In this document: positions 8,871 through 17,069 of the stretch, piece by piece | Numbering within the stretch: the stretch's first letter is position 1 | Layout: each line of letters opens with the position of its first letter | Assembly (NCBI RefSeq): GCF_043945595.1 | Contig: NZ_JBIFNP010000001.1 | Location: forward strand, 620,001-684,000 | DNA length: 64,000 nt | Origin: Paenibacillus_S sp043945595 | GTDB lineage: Bacteria; Bacillota; Bacilli; Paenibacillales; NBRC-103111 | Reading direction: 5' to 3' | Made by a program: the position numbers and the translations under genes | Notes under the pieces: generated by a model | What the model was told of the DNA's origin: nothing | Database searches by the model: none | The model's input: the letters and a program-made list of their open reading frames with translations, nothing else

Positions 8871-9371
8871 ATGGAACCGTTTTTGGCTGAAATTCGGGCA
8901 TTTTCTTTTAACTTCGCTCCGCGCGGCTGGGCGATGTGCAATGGGCAGCTGCTGCCGATTCAACAAAACACGGCTTTGTACTCTTTGCTTGGCACGACCT
9001 ACGGTGGGGACGGAAGAACGACTTTCGCGCTGCCGAATCTTCAAGGAAGAGTGGCAATACACCGCAGCAGCACCATTCACTACGGTACGTCAGCCGGAGA
9101 ATCAGCGCATACGCTGACCGTCAATGAAATGCCGATGCATACGCACCAGGCGAGCGGCGGCAGTGATCCGGCTACGGCATCCAAACCTACGGGAGCTGCA
9201 TGGGGGACTAACGCCAGCGGGTACAACTTGTACCAAAGCGCAGCCAATGTGACCATGAGCGGCGATTCGCTTGCTCTGGCCGGAAGCAGTCAAGCTCATG
9301 AAAATATGCAGCCGTACACTGTTTTGAATTACTGTATTGCTATTCAGGGCATTTTCCCGCCCAGATCTTAA
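8871..9371 (+). CDS. Phage tail collar domain protein (Mdp-like), copy 2
   Basis: This 166-residue paralogue of the preceding gene lies 20 bases downstream, with GGGAGGAAT as ribosome site. The order of motifs is the same: LAEIRAFSFNFAPRGWAMCNGQLL, TYGGDGRTTFALPNLQGRVAIH, an EMPMHTHQ histidine cluster near residue 87, and the C-terminal NMQPYTVLNYCIAIQG. The central Ser/Gly-rich part differs most between copies, as expected if it is exposed and variable. There is no signal peptide, so export, if any, needs a non-Sec route. Confidence 0.85.
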   Translation: MEPFLAEIRAFSFNFAPRGWAMCNGQLLPIQQNTALYSLLGTTYGGDGRTTFALPNLQGRVAIHRSSTIHYGTSAGESAHTLTVNEMPMHTHQASGGSDPATASKPTGAAWGTNASGYNLYQSAANVTMSGDSLALAGSSQAHENMQPYTVLNYCIAIQGIFPPRS

Positions 9372-9391
9372 ATCAAGGAGGAACGGAGCAT

Positions 9392-9910
9392 ATGGATCCT
9401 TATCTCGGAGAAATTCGGATTTTTGCAGGCAACTATGCACCTAGCGGCTGGGCATTATGTGACGGTACCTTACTGAGTGTTGCACAAAATTCGGCACTTT
9501 ACAGCATTATCGGTGCACTTTACGGAGGGGATGGCAGAACGACCTTTGCGCTTCCGAATTTCCAGGTATGCGCGCCTGTTCACCAAGGTACCGGGCCTGG
9601 TTTGACTCCCCGCACGGTGGGAGAGGTTGGAGGTTCGTCCGCGATAACCTTGGACGAAACGCAAATCCCGAATCACACGCATGGAGTAAACGCACAGCTG
9701 TCACCGACAGGTTCAGCGCCTACGGGAGCAGTTTGGGCCAGCTCGGCGGCGTCACGCGGCCCTCAGATTTATTCGTCGAACATCGACACACCGATGAGCC
9801 CATTAGCATTGGGAGTTACCGGCGGCAGCAATCCCCACAACAATATGCAGCCGTTCTTGGCAATGAACTTTATCATTTCGCTAGAAGGCAACTATCCGCC
9901 GAAGCCATAA
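9392..9910 (+). CDS. Phage tail collar domain protein (Mdp-like), copy 3
   Basis: This 172-residue third paralogue lies 20 bases after copy 2 with AAGGAGGAAC as ribosome site. The N-terminal half (LGEIRIFAGNYAPSGWALCDGTLL, then LYGGDGRTTFALPNFQ) and the C-terminal NMQPFLAMNFIISLEG are conserved; the middle carries IPNHTHG, corresponding to the histidine cluster of the other copies. It closes the operon and is followed by a very strong hairpin (9960-10001). Three tandem variable-centre copies suggest duplication followed by divergence of the exposed part. Confidence 0.85.
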   Translation: MDPYLGEIRIFAGNYAPSGWALCDGTLLSVAQNSALYSIIGALYGGDGRTTFALPNFQVCAPVHQGTGPGLTPRTVGEVGGSSAITLDETQIPNHTHGVNAQLSPTGSAPTGAVWASSAASRGPQIYSSNIDTPMSPLALGVTGGSNPHNNMQPFLAMNFIISLEGNYPPKP

Positions 9911-9959
9911 ATTAATCAGTATGAAGCCACATGCATCGTGTCCGATAATTTGAAAAAAC

Positions 9960-10001
9960 GTTAAAAAACATCGCTATCAAGAGAGAGCGATGTTTTTTAA
10001 C
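9960..10001. terminator. Strong bidirectional terminator
   Basis: A perfect 16-bp stem (9960-9975 with 9986-10001) around a 10-base loop carries A6 and T6 tracts on its two arms, so it can terminate transcription in both directions. It follows the last tail-collar gene by 50 bases. Confidence 0.9.
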
Positions 10002-10093
10002 ATTTATGATATTCGACGAAGTGAGTGCCTTTTTGATCATCCATTTGGATATGGATATTGAAACGAGCTGTGTTCCTATTTCCAGAAAATAGG

Positions 10094-10122
10094 TTGACGC
10101 TCACACACCAGCTGCCTATACT
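10094..10122 (+). promoter_or_regulatory. Probable sigma-A promoter for the DapA-family gene
   Basis: TTGACG (10094-10099) and TATACT (10117-10122) are separated by exactly 17 bp. The predicted transcript would carry a leader of about 255 bases before the gene at 10386. I recognise no riboswitch in that leader. The rest of 9911-10385 holds no gene. Confidence 0.6.
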
Positions 10123-10303
10123 AAAAGCGCGAGCATAAGCGGAAGCGAGCTTTCAGCAAAGCGGAATGCAGTCGGTGAGCGACATGGATTTTATGCTGTA
10201 GGACGCGGAGTCGGGGATAAAATCGTCGAAAAAGGATCCATACACACATAGGTGACTTTTTCAGCAAACGGGAGAAGAGGCAGGGCCATTTTTTAGAGCA
10301 AAA

Positions 10304-10317
10304 AGAAAGCGCTTTAT
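10304..10317 (+). promoter_or_regulatory. Candidate cre (CcpA) site
   Basis: GAAAGCGCTTTAT (10305-10317) matches the core of a catabolite-responsive element. The same 13 bases occur upstream of the sugar-binding protein gene at 46911-46923. Lying downstream of the predicted promoter, it could act as a roadblock for carbon-catabolite repression. Confidence 0.45.
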
Positions 10318-10385
10318 CTATTTCTGTTAAGCTAGACTTAGCGCCTGGAACGCGAAGCTCACAAACACGGACGGAGGAGAGGAAG

Positions 10386-11330
10386 ATGAGTATGCGAATC
10401 GCCGAAGGGGTATGGCCGACGATGGTCACTCCGTTTACGGAAGACAACGAGATCGATTACCCGGCCTTGGAACGGGCGGTCGAGTGGTATATCGGCCGGG
10501 GAGTCGACGGGCTTTTTGCGGTATGCCAGTCCAGCGAAATGTTTTTTCTTAGCTTGGAGGAGCGGGTACAGCTTGCGGCCTTCGTAAAAGAAAAAGCCGG
10601 AGGGCGCGTTCCCGTGATTGCCTCCGGACACATTTCAGACAGCCTGGAGGATCAGGCGGAGGAGCTGCAGGCCATCGCAGCCACAGGAATTGATGCGCTG
10701 GTGCTGCTGACGAACCGGCTGGCCGCGCAGGACGAATCGGACGACGTATGGCTTGCCAACCTGCAAAAACTGCTGCAGCGGCTGCCGGAAGACATCCCTC
10801 TCGGGTTCTATGAGTGCCCGTTTCCGTACAAGAGGCTTATTTCTCCTGAGCTGCTCCGGTGGTGCGCGGGCACAGGCAGGTTCTTGTTTCTCAAAGATAC
10901 GAGCTGCGACGTAGAGAGCATGAAGGCTAAGCTGGAAGCCGTACAGGGCACCGGCTTGAATATATATAACGCGAACTCGGCGACCCTGCTGGAGACGATC
11001 CGGCTGGGAGTCACGGGATACAGCGGTGTGATGGCGAATTTTCATCCCGAGCTGTACGTTTGGCTGATGCGCAATGGAGCCGCCCAGCCTGAGCGAGCTG
11101 AAGAGCTGAGCAATTTCCTGAGCATTGCCTCGCTGATCGAGCGCCAGCTTTATCCGGTGAATGCCAAATATCATTTGATGCTCGAAGGGATTTTCAATAC
11201 GTTGGTTTCCCGCACCCGGAATCAAATTGAATTCACCGCGACCTACCGGCTTGAGGTAGAGCAGCTTCAAAGGTTGACGCAGACCGCAGCCGAACGGATA
11301 CGGATCGGAGACTCCGGGCACCAAGCATGA
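10386..11330 (+). CDS. Dihydrodipicolinate synthase/N-acetylneuraminate lyase family protein
   Basis: This 314-residue TIM-barrel protein belongs to the class I, Schiff-base-forming DapA/NanA superfamily. The catalytic lysine (LFLKDTSCD, Lys170) and the paired tyrosine (GFYECP, Tyr142) are both present at the usual spacing. The residues that normally read GTTGE are CQSSEMFF here (near residue 50), so the substrate pocket differs from true DapA, and lysine biosynthesis is unlikely. An aldol-type cleavage of a 2-keto sugar acid is the likely chemistry, substrate unknown. ATG 10386 follows GGAGGAGAGGAAG. The gene stands between a likely promoter/cre leader and a palindromic repeat, with a YhcH-type sugar protein downstream; NanA and YhcH homologues co-occur in sialic acid operons, which makes a sialate-like substrate possible but unproven. 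Confidence 0.85.
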   Translation: MSMRIAEGVWPTMVTPFTEDNEIDYPALERAVEWYIGRGVDGLFAVCQSSEMFFLSLEERVQLAAFVKEKAGGRVPVIASGHISDSLEDQAEELQAIAATGIDALVLLTNRLAAQDESDDVWLANLQKLLQRLPEDIPLGFYECPFPYKRLISPELLRWCAGTGRFLFLKDTSCDVESMKAKLEAVQGTGLNIYNANSATLLETIRLGVTGYSGVMANFHPELYVWLMRNGAAQPERAEELSNFLSIASLIERQLYPVNAKYHLMLEGIFNTLVSRTRNQIEFTATYRLEVEQLQRLTQTAAERIRIGDSGHQA

Positions 11331-11604
11331 GCAGAGGGAAGTTACGGGTGAGCTTGTTCATGTAAAGACGGAGAATCGGCAAGTTTGCGGTATGAAGAAA
11401 ACCGATAGGTTCACATACAAGCGGAGAGCCGAACGGTTTACAAATAAGTCAGGCTGGATAACCGGCCCCCTGTAACGTGTAAAAGCGCTGAATCCGATAG
11501 GCTTGATGACCAAGCCGGTCGATCCATCCGTCCGTAAGGACAGCCTTCGCTGCAAGGAAAAAGGGAGGCTGGCTTGAGCGAATTGTAATTTGCGATTAAA
11601 GAGG

Positions 11605-11840
11605 TCGTTTTATCGGTAAAACGACAGGCTGTCGAGAAACCCGTCTTTAAGTGAAAAAGGAATACAGACGCAGGTGGGGTATCTTCCGGAAGAGTTTAAG
11701 TCCGCCTTTGAAATCCGTGAAAATACCTTTAAATTTAATCGAGTTCGCGGGTTTCAACAGCGGCTGGAGGAGGATACCCCACCGGAGTATCACACAAATT
11801 CTGGGTTTCTCGACAAGCTCGCGTTTTATCAATAAAACGA
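11605..11840. repeat. 236-bp palindromic element with long terminal inverted repeats (MITE-like)
   Basis: Both ends carry about 40-bp inverted repeats: TCGTTTTAT-N-G-N-TAAAACG followed within a few bases by TGTCGAGAAACCC on the left (to about 11642), and its complement GGGTTTCTCGACA on the right. Further nested arms (GGTGGGGTATC at 11673-11683 against GATACCCCACC at 11773-11783, and TTGAAATCCG against CGGGTTTCAA) let nearly the whole element fold on itself. There is no transposase. It lies between the DapA-family gene and yhcH. A short frame inside it is a by-product. The rest of 11331-11904 shows nothing recognisable. Confidence 0.75.
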
Positions 11841-11904
11841 TTTCATTTTATGGTAAGATAGGACATGTCACGATCAAATTATGAGATGAAAGGAGGCCAT
11901 TTCC

Positions 11905-12381
11905 ATGATTTTTGGCGATATGGCTCATTTCGAGCAGGAGAAGCAGACGTATTCAGGACATATCCGCAGAGGCCTCGATGCTATTTTTTCACTGAACCTG
12001 GCAGACAGGGCAGCCGGCAAATACGAGATCGACGGCGAGCGGATGTTCGCGCTGGTGCAGGAGATAGAGACGGAGCCTGCGCATAAGCGGCGGCCGGAAT
12101 CCCATGAGACGTATGCGGATATTCAATTCCTGATCAGCGGGGAAGAGGCGATCGGCGTAGCGAAGCTTTCGCCTGAGCTGCCGGTGAGTGAGGATAAGCT
12201 CTCTACGCACGATCTCGTATTTTACGAACGGGTCGACAATGAGCTGATGCTGAAGCTGCGTCCAGGGCAGTTCGCCGTATTTTATCCTTCGGACGTGCAC
12301 CGTCCTTGCTGTCAATTAAACGGACCGAGTGCGGTAAAGAAAATTGTTCTGAAGATTCATAAGGACTTATGGAATTCTTAA
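11905..12381 (+). CDS. YhcH/YjgK/YiaL family protein
   Basis: This 158-residue protein is the normal length for the DUF386 family (YhcH, YjgK, YiaL, EbgC), cupin-like metal proteins. Conserved features are the initial MIFGD, the PESHETYADIQF segment (residues about 65-76) with putative metal-ligand Glu/His, and FYPSDVHRPC (about 131-140) near the C-terminus. E. coli members have been linked to anomerisation or handling of free sugars, including sialic acid (NanQ/YhcH). ATG 11905 follows AAAGGAGGCC. The gene is separated from the DapA-family gene by the palindromic element but ends with its own terminator, so it may be monocistronic. It could support either the upstream lyase or general sugar metabolism. 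Confidence 0.85.
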   Translation: MIFGDMAHFEQEKQTYSGHIRRGLDAIFSLNLADRAAGKYEIDGERMFALVQEIETEPAHKRRPESHETYADIQFLISGEEAIGVAKLSPELPVSEDKLSTHDLVFYERVDNELMLKLRPGQFAVFYPSDVHRPCCQLNGPSAVKKIVLKIHKDLWNS

Positions 12382-12402
12382 TCAACGGCTCGACGCAAAG
12401 CG

Positions 12403-12437
12403 AAAGCTCCTTGTTCGTTTGAACAGGGAGCTTTTTT
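12403..12437 (+). terminator. Terminator of yhcH
   Basis: AAAGCTCC with TTGTTC pairs with GAACA-GGGAGCTTT, followed by a T run; it starts 21 bases after the stop codon. The remaining 270 bases up to the iol promoter contain no convincing gene. Confidence 0.85.
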
Positions 12438-12708
12438 GCTGTTACAAGGGATTTATGGCGGTGAAAATATGGGGAACGGTATGGAGTAAGAGAGCCGTGC
12501 ACGGCACGAGATGCGGTACAAGAAAATACAATGCATTATTATGCACAGTACGGAATAATGCTGGTCATAAACTGCCGGGACAAACGTACAATGAAATAAA
12601 GGCGGTCTACGGCGCTTATTACGACTGCGAAGAAGCGGAAGATAGACAGCTGAACTGAAGCAAAGGGCTGTTGGCCAAGCTTGCGGCGATTTTTTTTTCA
12701 CAGGGGCA

Positions 12709-12737
12709 TTGTGTGGAAATAATTTGTATAGTACAAT
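12709..12737 (+). promoter_or_regulatory. Promoter of the iol operon
   Basis: TTGTGT (12709-12714), a 17-bp spacer and TACAAT (12732-12737) form a good sigma-A promoter. The predicted start site near 12744 falls inside the first operator palindrome, so a bound repressor would block initiation directly. Confidence 0.7.
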
Positions 12738-12740
12738 CGA

Positions 12741-12778
12741 GTTAAGCGCTTAACTCAAGGAGATTAAGCGGTTAATCT
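12741..12778. promoter_or_regulatory. Tandem LacI-type operators of the iol operon
   Basis: Two palindromes lie side by side: GTTAAGCGCTTAAC (12741-12754, perfect) and AGATTAAGCGGTTAATCT (12761-12778, perfect 7-bp arms around GCGG). Their centres are about 22 bp apart, two helical turns. Central CG flanked by A/T arms is typical of LacI-family sites. The operon ends with a LacI-type regulator, the obvious candidate to bind here. A closely matching pair stands before the importer cluster at 56469-56571. CcpA, itself a LacI relative, cannot be excluded for the first site. Confidence 0.75.
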
Positions 12779-12796
12779 CTTAAAGGATGAAGGGAG

Positions 12797-14668
12797 ATGG
12801 CGGCGATTACGATTCGACTGACGATGGCGCAGGCTTTGCTGCGTTTTTTAGACCAGCAGTACATTTCGGTAGACGGACAGGAAACGAAATTCGTTCATGG
12901 CGTTATGGGTATCTTCGGGCACGGCAATGTAACCGGTATCGGTGAGGCGCTGGAGCGAAGCGCGGGCGATTTGGTATACATTCAAGGCAAGAACGAGCAG
13001 GGGATGGTTCATACCGCAGCCGCTTTTGCCAAGCAGCATAACCGCAGGAAAATTATGGCCTGCACGAGTTCCATCGGCCCTGGCGCTTTGAATATGATTA
13101 CAGCCGCGGCGACGGCGACGGTCAACCGGATTCCGGTGCTGCTGCTGCCCGGCGATAACTTCGCTTCCCGGCAGCCCGATCCGGTGCTGCAGCAGCTGGA
13201 GGTGCAGGGAGACTATACGGTGTCGGCGAACGATCCGTTCAAGTCGGTCAGCAAATATTGGGATCGCATCGTCAGGCCGGAGCAGCTGATGACGGCGGCC
13301 GTTCAGGCGATTCGCGTCCTTACGGACCCGGCTGAAACCGGCGCGGTGACGCTGGCTTTGCCGCAGGATGTGCAGGCGGAAGCGTACGACTACCCGGAGG
13401 CGTTTTTCGAGAAGAAGGTTCATTACATCGACCGCAGACCTGCTGCGGCACAGGCGGTAGAGCGGGCGGCGGCGCTGGTCGCCGGGAAAAGCAGGCCGCT
13501 CCTTGTTGCGGGCGGCGGCGTGCTGTATGCTTCCGCGGCAGAGGAGCTGATCCGGTTCGCGGAAGCGTTCGGGATTCCGGTGGCGGAGACGCAGGCCGGG
13601 AAAAGCGCTTTACCTTGGAACCATCCGCTGAATGTCGGAGGGATCGGCGTCACCGGCTCGCTGGCAGCGAATGTGCTTGCGAAGCAGGCAGACCTGATCA
13701 TCGGCGTCGGCACGCGGTATTCGGACTTTACGACAGCGTCCAAATCGGCTTTCACCAACCCGGACGCACAGTTTCTTAATATTAATATCAGCGGCTTCGA
13801 TGCCGTCAAGCTGAATGGAGAGGCAATCACCGCAGATGCCAGGGAAGCATTGAAAGCGCTTCATGAAGCGCTTGCCGGACAGGGATACCGCAGCGGCTAC
13901 GGCGAAGCGGAAATTGCCGGGATGAAGGAGCAGTGGGACCGCGAGGTCGACCGGCTGTACAGCGCGGAGTGCGAGGCGGGGCTGGCTCAGACCCGGGCGC
14001 TTGGCGTGGTAAACCGGACGATCGACCCGTCGTCCGTCATCGTATGTGCGGCAGGCAGTCTGCCGGGTGATCTGCACAGACTGTGGAGAGCGGCGGAGCC
14101 GAAGACGTACCATATAGAATACGGCTTCTCCTGCATGGGCTATGAGGTCAGCGGGGCGTTCGGGGCAGCGCTGGCCGATCTGAACCGCGAGGTGTACGCG
14201 CTGGTCGGGGACGGCAGTTATCTGATGCTGCATTCGGAGCTAGTCACGAGCCTGCAGGAAGGACGCAAAATAACCGTAGTGCTTTTCAACAATCACGGCT
14301 TCCAATGCATTCACAACTTGCAAAGAGGCCACGGCAGCGACGGCTTCGGCAATGAGTTCCGCTTCCGCGAAACGGAGACCGGAAGGCTTACCGGCAGCTA
14401 CCTGCCGATCGATTTTGCCGCGCATGCCCGCAGCCTGGGATTGAAGGCTTATAAGGCCGGGACGGCGGAGGAGCTGGAAGCGGCGCTGCTGCAGGCCAAG
14501 AACGAGACGATCTCGACATTGATCGAAATTGCCGTTGTCCCGGGGACGAACACGGACGGCTACGAGTCCTGGTGGCAGGTCGGCGTACCGGAGGTATCCG
14601 TCAGCGGCAAAGTGCTGTCGGCGTATGAAGAGATGAAAGCCCGGATTCAGGCGGCGCGGTTATTTTAA
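12797..14668 (+). CDS. iolD: 3D-(3,5/4)-trihydroxycyclohexane-1,2-dione hydrolase (IolD)
   Basis: This 623-residue thiamine-diphosphate enzyme opens the ring of the diketone formed from inosose, giving 5-deoxy-glucuronate. The N-terminal ThDP PYR domain carries the conserved catalytic glutamate region (QGKNEQGMVHTAAAFAK, near residue 65) and the signature CTSSIGPGALNMITAAATA. The central domain follows, then the C-terminal PP domain with GDGSYLML...NNHGF (about 472-500), the Mg/ThDP diphosphate motif. Length and motifs fit IolD rather than acetolactate synthase. ATG 12797 follows AAGGGAGATGG. It is the first gene of the iol operon, with promoter and operators immediately upstream. Confidence 0.95.
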   Translation: MAAITIRLTMAQALLRFLDQQYISVDGQETKFVHGVMGIFGHGNVTGIGEALERSAGDLVYIQGKNEQGMVHTAAAFAKQHNRRKIMACTSSIGPGALNMITAAATATVNRIPVLLLPGDNFASRQPDPVLQQLEVQGDYTVSANDPFKSVSKYWDRIVRPEQLMTAAVQAIRVLTDPAETGAVTLALPQDVQAEAYDYPEAFFEKKVHYIDRRPAAAQAVERAAALVAGKSRPLLVAGGGVLYASAAEELIRFAEAFGIPVAETQAGKSALPWNHPLNVGGIGVTGSLAANVLAKQADLIIGVGTRYSDFTTASKSAFTNPDAQFLNINISGFDAVKLNGEAITADAREALKALHEALAGQGYRSGYGEAEIAGMKEQWDREVDRLYSAECEAGLAQTRALGVVNRTIDPSSVIVCAAGSLPGDLHRLWRAAEPKTYHIEYGFSCMGYEVSGAFGAALADLNREVYALVGDGSYLMLHSELVTSLQEGRKITVVLFNNHGFQCIHNLQRGHGSDGFGNEFRFRETETGRLTGSYLPIDFAAHARSLGLKAYKAGTAEELEAALLQAKNETISTLIEIAVVPGTNTDGYESWWQVGVPEVSVSGKVLSAYEEMKARIQAARLF

Positions 14669-14777
14669 CATGATAGAATTCATATGTTTTCGGGGTCCCC
14701 GCAAAGTACCTGAGTCCGCTTCGAAGTGTAAGCTCCACTTTGTGGGGTTATTTTAGAGCAAAGGCAGGAGGAAGGAC

Positions 14778-15695
14778 ATGAAGATAGAGAAGCTGCCGTT
14801 CCGGCTTGGCGTCCATCCGATCAACTGGGTCGGCGAGGATGTAAAGGAGCATGGCGCGGACACGACATATGAGCGCATTTTGGACGATATTCAGGCTCTG
14901 GGGCTCACAGGCACCGAGATGGGGCGAAAATATCCTGCGGACATCGCTGTCTTGAAGCAGGAGCTGTCGAAGCGGGGCATCCAGCTCGTGTCGCAATGGA
15001 AATCGGTGCTGTTCTCCGATCCGGCTTACAGGGAAGAAGAGCTTCGCGCTTACCGGAAGCACGCGGAATTTCTCCAAGAAATGGGCAGCACGGTGATCAG
15101 CACGGCTGAGGTCGGCGGCTCGCTGCATTTTGATCTGCGGCGTACGCCGAATGAGAAAGAGGTGCTGCGGCTCGACGAAGCGGGCTGGCGCAGCCTGGCG
15201 GAGGGGCTGAACGCTGCCGGAGCGATCGCGCAGGAGTACGGCCTGAAGCTGACCTACCATCACCACGGCGGGACGGTTGTCGAGCAGCCGGACGAGATCG
15301 ACCGGCTGATGGAGCTGACGGACCCGTCGCTCGTTTACTTGCTGTTCGATACGGGGCATGCCTACTATGGCGGCGCCGATCCGCTGACAGTGCTGCGCAA
15401 GCATTACGACCGGATCGTGTATATCCACTTGAAGGATATCCGGCAGGAAGTGCTGGATGAAGCGCGGGCTGAGCAGGCCAACTTTATTACCTGCATCCGC
15501 AAAGGGGTGTTTACCGTCCCAGGGGACGGATGTCTCGATTTCTCCCCGGTATTCCAGGAGCTGTTAAACCGCGGCTACAACGGCTGGGCGATGCTCGAAG
15601 GCGAGCAGGACCCTGCGGTCCACAATCCGTATGAATATGCGCGCAAGGCGCTTCGCTATATTGAATCTCTCACCTCAAACGAAGGAAGGGTGTAA
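14778..15695 (+). CDS. iolE: 2-keto-myo-inositol (inosose) dehydratase (IolE)
   Basis: This 305-residue TIM-barrel enzyme of the xylose-isomerase-like (AP_endonuc_2) superfamily dehydrates 2-keto-myo-inositol to the cyclohexanedione used by IolD. Conserved stretches include LGVHPINWVGEDVKEHG at the start, TEMGRKYP, SQWKSVLFSDP, YHHHGGTVVE (metal-ligand His/Glu), FDTGHAYYGGADP and HLKDIR, then VPGDGCLDF. The ATG follows CAGGAGGAAGGAC. The 109-base gap after iolD contains small palindromes (CGGGGTCCCCG and a CCAC/GTGG hairpin) that might tune downstream expression but lack a proper T tail. A second, divergent IolE homologue lies at 55550. Confidence 0.95.
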   Translation: MKIEKLPFRLGVHPINWVGEDVKEHGADTTYERILDDIQALGLTGTEMGRKYPADIAVLKQELSKRGIQLVSQWKSVLFSDPAYREEELRAYRKHAEFLQEMGSTVISTAEVGGSLHFDLRRTPNEKEVLRLDEAGWRSLAEGLNAAGAIAQEYGLKLTYHHHGGTVVEQPDEIDRLMELTDPSLVYLLFDTGHAYYGGADPLTVLRKHYDRIVYIHLKDIRQEVLDEARAEQANFITCIRKGVFTVPGDGCLDFSPVFQELLNRGYNGWAMLEGEQDPAVHNPYEYARKALRYIESLTSNEGRV

Positions 15696-15698
15696 GCC

Positions 15699-16712
15699 AT
15701 GACGTATGTAAACTTTGCCGGCGCGGAGAAGCCGCTGGATTTTGTAGCTATCGGCCGTCTCTGCATTGATTTGAACGCGAACGAAATTCATCGCCCGATG
15801 GAAGAAACGATGACATTTACGAAGTATGTCGGCGGCTCTCCGGCCAATATTACGATCGGCATGTCCCGGCTTGGCTTGAACACAGCCTTTATCGGTAAAA
15901 TCGCCAACGACCAGATGGGCCGTTTTATCGCGGACTATTTGCGCCGCAATAACATTTCCACTGCCAATGTCGTGAACGATACGACAGGTGCGGTGACCGG
16001 CCTTGCGTTCACCGAGATCAAAAGCCCGACCGACTGCAGCATTCTGATGTACCGGGACAACGCAGCCGACCTGCTGCTGACCCCTGGCGAAGTACAGGAG
16101 CAGCTGATCGCTCAAGCGAAGGTGCTGCTGATCTCGGGCACGGCGCTTGCCAAAAGCCCGTCGCGCGAAGCGGTGTTCCAAGCGCTTGCTTATGCGAAAA
16201 AGCACGGCGCCGTCATCGTGTTCGATCTCGATTACCGCCCTTATACATGGACATCGCCGGAAGAAACGGCAGTGTATTATAACCTGGCCGCAGAAAAATG
16301 CGACATCATCCTCGGTACCCGGGAAGAATTCGATATGATGGAGCGCTTCGAGGATAACCCGGACCACAGCGACCATATTACCGCGTCCAAATGGTTCGAT
16401 TATTCCGCCAAAATCGTCATCATCAAGCACGGCAAGGACGGCTCCATCGCCTATACGCAGGACGGCGTCGGCCACCGCGCCCAAAGCTTCCCTGCCCGCG
16501 TCGTTAAAACGTTCGGCGCCGGCGACTCTTACGCCGCAGGCTTCCTGTACGGCGTCATGCAGGGCTGGACGCTGGAGAAAAGCATGGAATTCGGCAGCGC
16601 CGCAGCCTGCATCGTTATTTCCAGCCACAGCTGCTCGGACGCGATGCCGACAGCCGACCAGGTTCATGATTACATCGAACGCTGCAACCGCGGCGAGATT
16701 ACGGCTTCTTAG
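15699..16712 (+). CDS. iolC: 5-dehydro-2-deoxygluconokinase (IolC)
   Basis: This 337-residue PfkB/ribokinase-family kinase phosphorylates 2-deoxy-5-keto-gluconate at C6. Diagnostic sequences are FVAIGRLCIDLNANEI at the start, the GGSPANITIGMSRLG substrate segment near residue 48, DLDYRPYTW in the middle, and the C-terminal TFGAGDSYAAGF with the catalytic aspartate and anion hole. It starts three bases after iolE and is clearly co-transcribed. The length and DLDYRPYTW fit IolC specifically rather than ribokinase or KdgK. Confidence 0.95.
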   Translation: MTYVNFAGAEKPLDFVAIGRLCIDLNANEIHRPMEETMTFTKYVGGSPANITIGMSRLGLNTAFIGKIANDQMGRFIADYLRRNNISTANVVNDTTGAVTGLAFTEIKSPTDCSILMYRDNAADLLLTPGEVQEQLIAQAKVLLISGTALAKSPSREAVFQALAYAKKHGAVIVFDLDYRPYTWTSPEETAVYYNLAAEKCDIILGTREEFDMMERFEDNPDHSDHITASKWFDYSAKIVIIKHGKDGSIAYTQDGVGHRAQSFPARVVKTFGAGDSYAAGFLYGVMQGWTLEKSMEFGSAAACIVISSHSCSDAMPTADQVHDYIERCNRGEITAS

Positions 16713-17069
16713 AGCTTTACGCCTTTTTATCTTATCACCGATGCTTGTGAGATTGTTAGGAGAGAAGCTTCAACTCTCCATGTACCATATAAATAAAAAC
16801 GGATCGACGTGAATGAACGATTAGACTGGGAGCTTATAGAGGGCTTGCTTCCGATCCAACGGAGAGGCAAAAGACCGTTCTGGAGAAGCGTCATCGCTTG
16901 CCTTTGTCCCCGGATTTCTGCTTTGCGAGAAGTATAACCAGGAAATCCGGGGACCACAGCGATCGGAAGAAGGGCCTTGGACTCGCAGCGGTAGGGGCCT
17001 TTTATCGCCATACGCCCCTTTTCCCGGAAATTCTCCATTCACGTTCGATCCCAAGGGAGCGCACAAACC
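16713..17069 (+). repeat. 357-bp intra-operon gap containing a large nested hairpin
   Basis: Between iolC and iolA, CTTCCGATC (16848-16856) pairs with GATCGGAAG (16961-16969), and inside it TCCCCGGATTTCTG (16907-16920) pairs with CAGGAAATCCGGGGA (16939-16953) with one bulge. There is no T tail, so it is not a simple terminator. It may be an inserted repetitive element or an mRNA processing or stability structure. I see no gene in the gap; short frames there match nothing. Confidence 0.55.

Noticed and set aside
7494..9910. Prophage fragment
   Set aside because: Only collar-type genes are present; no integrase, terminase, portal, capsid, tape-measure or lysis gene lies nearby, and the genes form a compact operon with its own terminator.
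10123..10385. Riboswitch or T-box in the leader of the DapA-family gene
   Set aside because: The leader is long enough, but I could not find a conserved T-box sequence, a recognisable riboswitch core or a terminator/antiterminator pair.
11651..11884. 77-codon frame inside the palindromic element
   Set aside because: It merely spans the inverted repeats, with no ribosome site or family match, and its sequence is dictated by the palindrome.
12741..12754. First iol palindrome as a CcpA cre site
   Set aside because: It lacks the TGNAA...CA ends of cre, is paired with a second LacI-like palindrome, and both recur before the importer cluster; a dedicated LacI regulator is the better explanation, though CcpA is not excluded.
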